DNA of 50,035 bases. Source: Aporhodopirellula aestuarii (GTDB lineage Bacteria; Planctomycetota; Planctomycetia; Pirellulales; Pirellulaceae). Below, one piece after another: positions 44,993 through 50,035 of this stretch (the stretch's first letter is position 1; each line of letters begins with the position of its first letter). The stretch lies in the NCBI RefSeq assembly GCF_023701485.1, contig NZ_JAMQBK010000065.1, forward strand, positions 84,235-134,269. The letters run 5' to 3'. Under the pieces are notes generated by a model. It was not told where the DNA came from, did not search any database, and saw only the letters and a program-made list of their open reading frames with translations. The position numbers were made by a program, and so were the translations under genes.

Positions 44993-47900
44993 CTAAAACA
45001 GATCGTTGATTGCCGCATCAAGGGTTTCTTCCCGCGAGTCCGAAGACTCGGACTGGGATGAGCTGCCTGCCGCATCCATCGCGATCAATTCGAGCAAATC
45101 GCTGCCAGCATCCGACTGAGATCCTCCGACGAATTTCGATTCGGTTGTTTCGATCGACGCGACCGGTGCGGATGGCGTTGCCGAGGTTTCATCTGTCTCG
45201 TCGGAACCAACCGCGAGCAGTGCAAGCGGTTCGGCATTGGCTCTTCCGCTACCTTGAGCATTCAACGCGTTGATAACCCGCAGGGCATCGACTTCCGTCA
45301 CGAATCCGTCGTCGTTGACGTCGTAGAAACTGTCATCACCAGCTGGAATGGCACTGATCGGAATACCGCCCGCTGTCGCACCCTGGTTTCGATTGAGCAG
45401 GTTGATGATCATCAACGCATCCAATGCGGTGACAAAACCGTTGCGGTTTACATCTGTCGGTGAAACCGGATTCGTTCGTTCATTCACCGTTGTGTTGAAC
45501 TGAACGACCACGTCACCGCTCTTCACACCATTGACGTCTTCGACCTCGATGGTGACGGTGTCTTCGCCGGTATGCCCCGCATTGGGTGTGTAGACCAATT
45601 GTCCGGAAGCGTTGACGACAGCAACACCGTTTTGGCCATTGACCTTGATCACGGTTTTGGTGAGGTCGAGCCCATCTGCCGAAACGAACAGGTCGTCGAG
45701 GTCGACAACGGCTGTTCCCGTACCGCTCGCGTTATTGAACGTGCCGGTCCGGATCGGAGTTACCAACGGCGTCGGACGGGCGACGATGTGCACGCTCGCC
45801 GGAGCACTTGGTTGGCCCGTCGCGGTTCCGACGGCATCGCTGAGCGTGTACTCAAAGGTGTCCTGACGGTTGCCGAGTGTCAAGAAATTTGGTCCCGGCA
45901 AGTAAGTCACTGCGCCCGTCACCGTGTCTTGTCGAAGCACACCGTACTGAGGCTGGACCGTTACCGTGAACGTCAACGGTTGGATCGCGTCGCCCTCGTC
46001 AATGTCGGTGTCATTATCGAAGATCGAGTTTCCAGGAATCGTCAACGATTTCGCAATCGGTGCGCCTGACGCGTTTACTTGATAGGTGATTCCGATCACG
46101 TCGTCGCCCAAGATCGGAGCATCATTTGCTCCGGAAATCGTCAAACGCACGGTGGCGAAATTACTCAATTCTCCCGCCGTATCGCGGATCTGATACTGGA
46201 ATGTATCGACGATGGATTGGCCCGCCCGCAGTTTCTGAATCTCAGGTGATCCGAGCGGGTTGTAGGTGATCAATCCGCCGGTCGTATTGATGTTGATCGT
46301 GGCATTGAGCGTGGTCAACAACAATCCTGTCTGCACCAATGTCTTCGTATCACCAGCGTCAATGTCCGTGTCGTTGCCGAGCAGGTCATTGATGGTGAAT
46401 GTCAGAACATTGTCCTCGGTCGTCATGAAGTCATTGTCGTTGGCGACCGGTGGGTCATTGACCGGGGTGATGTTGATCGTCAGCAACACCTCAGGTGACG
46501 TCAACGCGGGCAGTCCGTCGTTGGTCAATAACTGACCATCATTTGGATCGGCGTCATCGGTCAGAGAGATCCCCAACACGGTGCTGCCGTTGGCTTCTTC
46601 CTTGAATTGGAAGGTCAGTTCGCCGGTCGCATCGATCGTGGGCAGGACCTCGAACAAGGCTTCATCACCAGCTGGGATCCTCACGAGGAAGCGGGACGTT
46701 TGCCCGGTGTCTCCCGCCGAGACGTTGTCAGCCCAGTTCGCAATGTAGAGCGGGTCGCCTTCGACGACTGTGATCGGATTATCACCGACGACATCAAACG
46801 ACGGCACATCGTTTGAGGAATCAATCGTGATCGTTAATCTCGTGCTCGCGACGGCCACGTTGGGTGCGTCGTTGGAACCATCATCGGTGACGATGACATC
46901 GAACGTCGCCATACCTGATGCACCCGGCAGCACATCGAAGACGAGCGTGTTTCCTTCCAGACGCACGACCGAGTCGAGATCACCATCGGTGAACTGGAAG
47001 AGATCACGATAACGATCGTCGGTCGCGACGGGGCGAATCGTGATCGAAGCGAATGTCTGTGCCGGGATCGTGCCCAAACCATCGATCTCGTCGTTGGCAC
47101 GGCCCACACCCGCGGAATCTCCGGCAGGTCCCACGGTGACACCGGCGAACCAGTCATCAATGCGAACGGCGCCGATGTCCTCAGGTAAACCGAGCATCAA
47201 GTCGAGCGAACCGAGGTCCGGTGCGTCGTTGACCGGAGTGACGTTGATCAGCCAAGTCCCCGGAACGTTTGCCGAATCCGGTGTCGCGGTATCGCTGATT
47301 TGATAAACCACCGTATCCAAGCCCGCGAAATTGAGGGCCGGGGTGTACGTGAACGTCGAGCCGGTTCGCGTGATGGTACCGCCGCCGGTTGTCTTGACAG
47401 CAGGGCCGCCATCAGTCGGCAAACCGGAGGCGATCAGAAGACCTTGGGTCGTCTCATCGATCGCACCGCTGCCCGCCGGCGCCGCAGGACCGCCTTGGAA
47501 TTCCGCCAACAGTTCCGCTTCGGTGATTGTCGCAATGTCGCCTTCCGCGATCGTGTCGGAAACGATTCCGTCTTCACCCGGTTTGGTTTGAGGCGGATCA
47601 TTCACCGGAGTGATCGAAATCGTGAATGGGACTGACGTTGACGTATTCACATCGCCACGGCCGGCCGGGTCATTTGCACCGCTGTCCATCGCGAAGACGC
47701 TGAAAACAAAGTCGCCTGAGATGTCCGTGCCGGCAGCAAAAGTCAATCGACCCAGAGCGTCGACCGATGGCGGTGTGGTGAACGCACCCGGATACGCCAC
47801 GGCGGGATCAGGGGTGATGTGGTAAGTCACGGTTTGTCCGTTGACCGGATCCGTCTCGTCGGTTGCGGTCGCGGGGCCTGCCGAGCCGTTGGCAAGGAGA

Positions 47901-50035
47901 TTGAACCTCACGCCCGCCGGCGCACCTTCGGTAACCGTGACTTTCGCATTCCCGCCGACATCAATCCGTGCTGGATCAATCGTGAACAGAGGCGCGTCGT
48001 TGACCGGTTTGAGCACCAGTCGAACCCGACCCGTTGAACTCAACGGATTGCTCTGGAGGATTCCCGACTCAAAGCTGGTCGATCCCAACGTATACGTTTG
48101 CCCGTTGTCTCGGACCGTGTACAGGAACAGATCGTTGCCGATGGTATTGATGTTCTGATGCAATCGTGGGGTGTAGTCGAGATACTCGCGGCCACCAACG
48201 CCCGCTTCGATGCCTCGGACTAGCGTTCCACCTTGCGTGGTCATCGCGGGGAAGTTCGTTAGTTGCAATGTTTGTGCAATGGCAGTTGTCGTGGGGTTCC
48301 CCACAACATTTTGGCCGCCATTGATTTCATCGATAGGTCCGCTCACGAATAGATCTAACAATCCGGGGCGTTCCGTAGCGGTGTCTCGCTCAAGGTAGAT
48401 TCGATACGTTCCGCCACCATTGATCTGATTGTCCTCGGTCATCGTAATGACCAAGGTTCCGTCAGACTCGACGTGATAACGATCGTCCACGCTCGCCGTG
48501 TTATCAACCGGGGTCGGCACAAACTGTGTGTTCAATCGCGGAGCGTCGTTAACGGGTTGCACGTGAATGGTGGTCGTGACTTGCACGAACTTGGATGCAA
48601 ATCCGGGGGCGTTGGCGAGCGAGTAGTCGACGACGTTGAACACGAGCAAGGCCGTGCCGACCGCATCGACAGCCGTTGAAAGTCGTAGCGTTCCATCTTC
48701 GCTAACCGTTGGAGCCGTGTTGAACAGCCCAGCGGGAATGGTCGACAATCCGGTCTGCAGTTCGAAGCGAACACCCTGGGTCGCAAGCTCATCCAACGCG
48801 GTCGTTGCACTCGGCCGAATATTGGTCGCCCAATTGGTGATGCTCCTTACGGCCAGGTCGTCACGTTCGAGGATGAAGACGGCGTCCTGGTGATCAAACC
48901 GAGGAGCGTCGTTGACCGCGCGAGTGGTCAGGGTCATCTGCTTCGGTGCCGAGCGGTTGTTGGTGCTCGTGTAATCGATCGAACCGGTGGCATCCGGATC
49001 CGGTAGCTCGGAACCAGGGATGCGAGTGGGACCGAAGTCCTCGACGATGTAGCTGAACACTTCCGTTGGATCGAACGGCGTCTGTTCGTTGTAGTCCACG
49101 TTCGGCAAGTATTCACCACTGGTGAAGGCGCCCGTGGCGTCGAAGTTGAACGTGATCACACCGGTCGCGAGCGTGATCGCCACGCCGTTATTGTTGTCCT
49201 TGTCAACCGTGACCGAGGCACCCGCGCTGTCGACGACTGTGAACTCGACGACGCGAAGACTTTGCTCTTCTTCGTCGTACTCGACTCCGCCTGTTGACGT
49301 GTCGTAGTCGATGTCGTCGGTGAAGTCGCTGGCTTCAGCCAGTTCAGGGTTTTCGGTGGTTCCGCCCAAGAAGTCGTCTGGCGTCAGAGGAAGAATCGCC
49401 ACGTTTCCGGTCGGATCACCCGTTCCGGCGGCAAACTCTTGCACTTCGGTGACTTCCAAAGCTCGGTCGAAGGTGACCGGAGCATCGTTGACCGGGGTGA
49501 TGTTGACCGTCAAGGTTCGCGTCACACTGCGGAAGTCGTCTTGCATCGCCCCCGCGATGTAGCTCTGGCCGTTGTCGGTTGCCGTGATTTCGAACACGGC
49601 CCAACCGAAGACATCGGGATTCGGCATCAGGGTCAACACGCCGTACTCGTCCAGAACCGGATCGCTGGCGAACATTCCCGCCGGCGCCGAGGTGGCCAGA
49701 GCCGAGTAGGTGAACGTCAGGTTCTGGGTCGCCGCGTGACCGGCGCCGTCACCGCGTTCATCAAACGCCGTGTCACGGCTGACGAAGATGGCTTCGGGCA
49801 ACCCATGCACACCCGGATCGTTGCTGGCGATGACACCGCCACCGTAGATGTCGTAGTAGACAGGAGCGTTGTCCGCGTTGACATCCTCGGCGAACGTCAC
49901 CGTGTTGAACACGGGGAACTCGGGAGCGTCGTTGACCGCGCGAGTCGTCAACGTCATCTGCTTCGGTGCCGAACGGTTGTTGGTGCTCGTGTAATCGATC
50001 GAACCGGTGGCATCCGGATCCGGTAGTTCGGCACC
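44993..50035 (-). CDS. Giant cadherin-like repeat surface protein with dockerin-type C-terminus (5' incomplete)
   Basis: The C-terminal 1680 residues of a secreted or surface giant are in the window; the reading frame is open to base 50035 and continues beyond it. At least ten cadherin-like modules are bounded by VNDAP-type linkers (for example TRAVNDAPEF, PVNDPPVAND, GANDAPILGD). Near the C-terminus is a dockerin type I-like pair of calcium loops, DVNRNGFVTALDALMIIN and DVNDDGFVTEVDALRVIN (about 45255-45465). A Ser/Glu-rich tail ends in AINDLF. Such proteins in planctomycetes are thought to act in adhesion or the cell surface; a cellulosome is not implied. Two adjacent modules near the window end share a DNA repeat with a 340-codon period. 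The signal peptide and start are outside the window. Confidence 0.9.
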   Translation of the reverse strand, partial: GAELPDPDATGSIDYTSTNNRSAPKQMTLTTRAVNDAPEFPVFNTVTFAEDVNADNAPVYYDIYGGGVIASNDPGVHGLPEAIFVSRDTAFDERGDGAGHAATQNLTFTYSALATSAPAGMFASDPVLDEYGVLTLMPNPDVFGWAVFEITATDNGQSYIAGAMQDDFRSVTRTLTVNITPVNDAPVTFDRALEVTEVQEFAAGTGDPTGNVAILPLTPDDFLGGTTENPELAEASDFTDDIDYDTSTGGVEYDEEEQSLRVVEFTVVDSAGASVTVDKDNNNGVAITLATGVITFNFDATGAFTSGEYLPNVDYNEQTPFDPTEVFSYIVEDFGPTRIPGSELPDPDATGSIDYTSTNNRSAPKQMTLTTRAVNDAPRFDHQDAVFILERDDLAVRSITNWATNIRPSATTALDELATQGVRFELQTGLSTIPAGLFNTAPTVSEDGTLRLSTAVDAVGTALLVFNVVDYSLANAPGFASKFVQVTTTIHVQPVNDAPRLNTQFVPTPVDNTASVDDRYHVESDGTLVITMTEDNQINGGGTYRIYLERDTATERPGLLDLFVSGPIDEINGGQNVVGNPTTTAIAQTLQLTNFPAMTTQGGTLVRGIEAGVGGREYLDYTPRLHQNINTIGNDLFLYTVRDNGQTYTLGSTSFESGILQSNPLSSTGRVRLVLKPVNDAPLFTIDPARIDVGGNAKVTVTEGAPAGVRFNLLANGSAGPATATDETDPVNGQTVTYHITPDPAVAYPGAFTTPPSVDALGRLTFAAGTDISGDFVFSVFAMDSGANDPAGRGDVNTSTSVPFTISITPVNDPPQTKPGEDGIVSDTIAEGDIATITEAELLAEFQGGPAAPAGSGAIDETTQGLLIASGLPTDGGPAVKTTGGGTITRTGSTFTYTPALNFAGLDTVVYQISDTATPDSANVPGTWLINVTPVNDAPDLGSLDLMLGLPEDIGAVRIDDWFAGVTVGPAGDSAGVGRANDEIDGLGTIPAQTFASITIRPVATDDRYRDLFQFTDGDLDSVVRLEGNTLVFDVLPGASGMATFDVIVTDDGSNDAPNVAVASTRLTITIDSSNDVPSFDVVGDNPITVVEGDPLYIANWADNVSAGDTGQTSRFLVRIPAGDEALFEVLPTIDATGELTFQFKEEANGSTVLGISLTDDADPNDGQLLTNDGLPALTSPEVLLTINITPVNDPPVANDNDFMTTEDNVLTFTINDLLGNDTDIDAGDTKTLVQTGLLLTTLNATININTTGGLITYNPLGSPEIQKLRAGQSIVDTFQYQIRDTAGELSNFATVRLTISGANDAPILGDDVIGITYQVNASGAPIAKSLTIPGNSIFDNDTDIDEGDAIQPLTFTVTVQPQYGVLRQDTVTGAVTYLPGPNFLTLGNRQDTFEYTLSDAVGTATGQPSAPASVHIVARPTPLVTPIRTGTFNNASGTGTAVVDLDDLFVSADGLDLTKTVIKVNGQNGVAVVNASGQLVYTPNAGHTGEDTVTIEVEDVNGVKSGDVVVQFNTTVNERTNPVSPTDVNRNGFVTALDALMIINLLNRNQGATAGGIPISAIPAGDDSFYDVNDDGFVTEVDALRVINALNAQGSGRANAEPLALLAVGSDETDETSATPSAPVASIETTESKFVGGSQSDAGSDLLELIAMDAAGSSSQSESSDSREETLDAAINDLF
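48903..49015 (-). repeat. Near-identical repeat unit 1 in the giant gene
   Basis: This 113-base segment differs from 49923-50035 at six positions and lies exactly 1020 bases (340 codons) away, in frame. It encodes the module junction GSIDYTSTNNRSAPKQ and MTLTTRAVNDAP. Most differences fall at or near codon third positions, suggesting duplication followed by purifying selection or gene conversion. Confidence 0.9.
49923..50035 (-). repeat. Near-identical repeat unit 2 in the giant gene
   Basis: Partner of 48903-49015 with a 1020-base offset. It reaches the last base of the window, so the repeat may extend further and there may be more copies beyond. Confidence 0.9.

Noticed and set aside
45255-45465. 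Reading the dockerin-type repeats as evidence for a cellulosome
   Set aside because: No cohesin or glycoside hydrolase genes are nearby, and dockerin-like ends are common on planctomycete giant proteins without cellulosomes.

Overview
The window looks like chromosome of a planctomycete, most likely Pirellulaceae (Rhodopirellula and relatives). The grounds are two large membrane-anchored Ser/Thr kinases, one next to an ECF sigma factor gene; a giant cadherin-like repeat protein ending in a dockerin-type domain; a ThuA-like secreted protein; an NHL-repeat lipoprotein; a DUF4912 protein; and many short, unrelated operons at moderately high GC. No tRNA, rRNA, CRISPR array, insertion sequence or phage gene was recognised. 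This assignment rests on family content and style, not on a database search.

Layout. 1-9.8 kb: an OxyR-type LysR regulator converges on a minus-strand run: aldose epimerase, SGLT-type symporter, asparaginyl-tRNA synthetase and GluQ. Next comes an ECF sigma factor followed by a Ser/Thr kinase with a TPR-like C-terminus. 10-18.8 kb: thpR-tsaD; a YheT-like hydrolase; a TetA-like MFS exporter with an SDR epimerase; then pilT coupled to a PilB/GspE-like protein that has lost its ATPase motifs; then an AtpI-like membrane protein. 19-23 kb: a DUF4912 protein with a strong terminator, a ThuA gene split by one in-frame stop, and dihydroorotase.

23-32 kb is the most coherent accessory block. A near-perfect sigma70 promoter with an inverted repeat in its spacer precedes an RND adaptor and permease. 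Then come a small CPVC thioredoxin-fold protein, a divergent HxlR regulator, a methyltransferase with a signal peptide, and cytochrome bd oxidase (cydAB). Read together, this suggests a thiol- or redox-responsive export and respiration module, which is inference.

32-43 kb: a second Ser/Thr kinase with a large extracytoplasmic sensor region, a zinc-ribbon membrane protein overlapping an SAMHD1-like HD hydrolase, an operon of a Sua5/arginine-phosphatase fusion with rpiB and holB, an NHL lipoprotein, a DUF502 membrane protein and ComF. 43-50 kb: a sparse region with a doubtful small gene and paired palindromes, a second ECF sigma factor, a bidirectional-looking terminator, and the C-terminal 1680 residues of the giant repeat protein, whose start lies beyond the window.

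The observations most worth following are the motif-less PilB-like partner of PilT, the Sua5-YwlE fusion whose Sua5 half lacks key motifs, the candidate redox block with its promoter/operator, the single-codon break in ThuA, and the near-identical 340-codon repeat in the giant surface protein.
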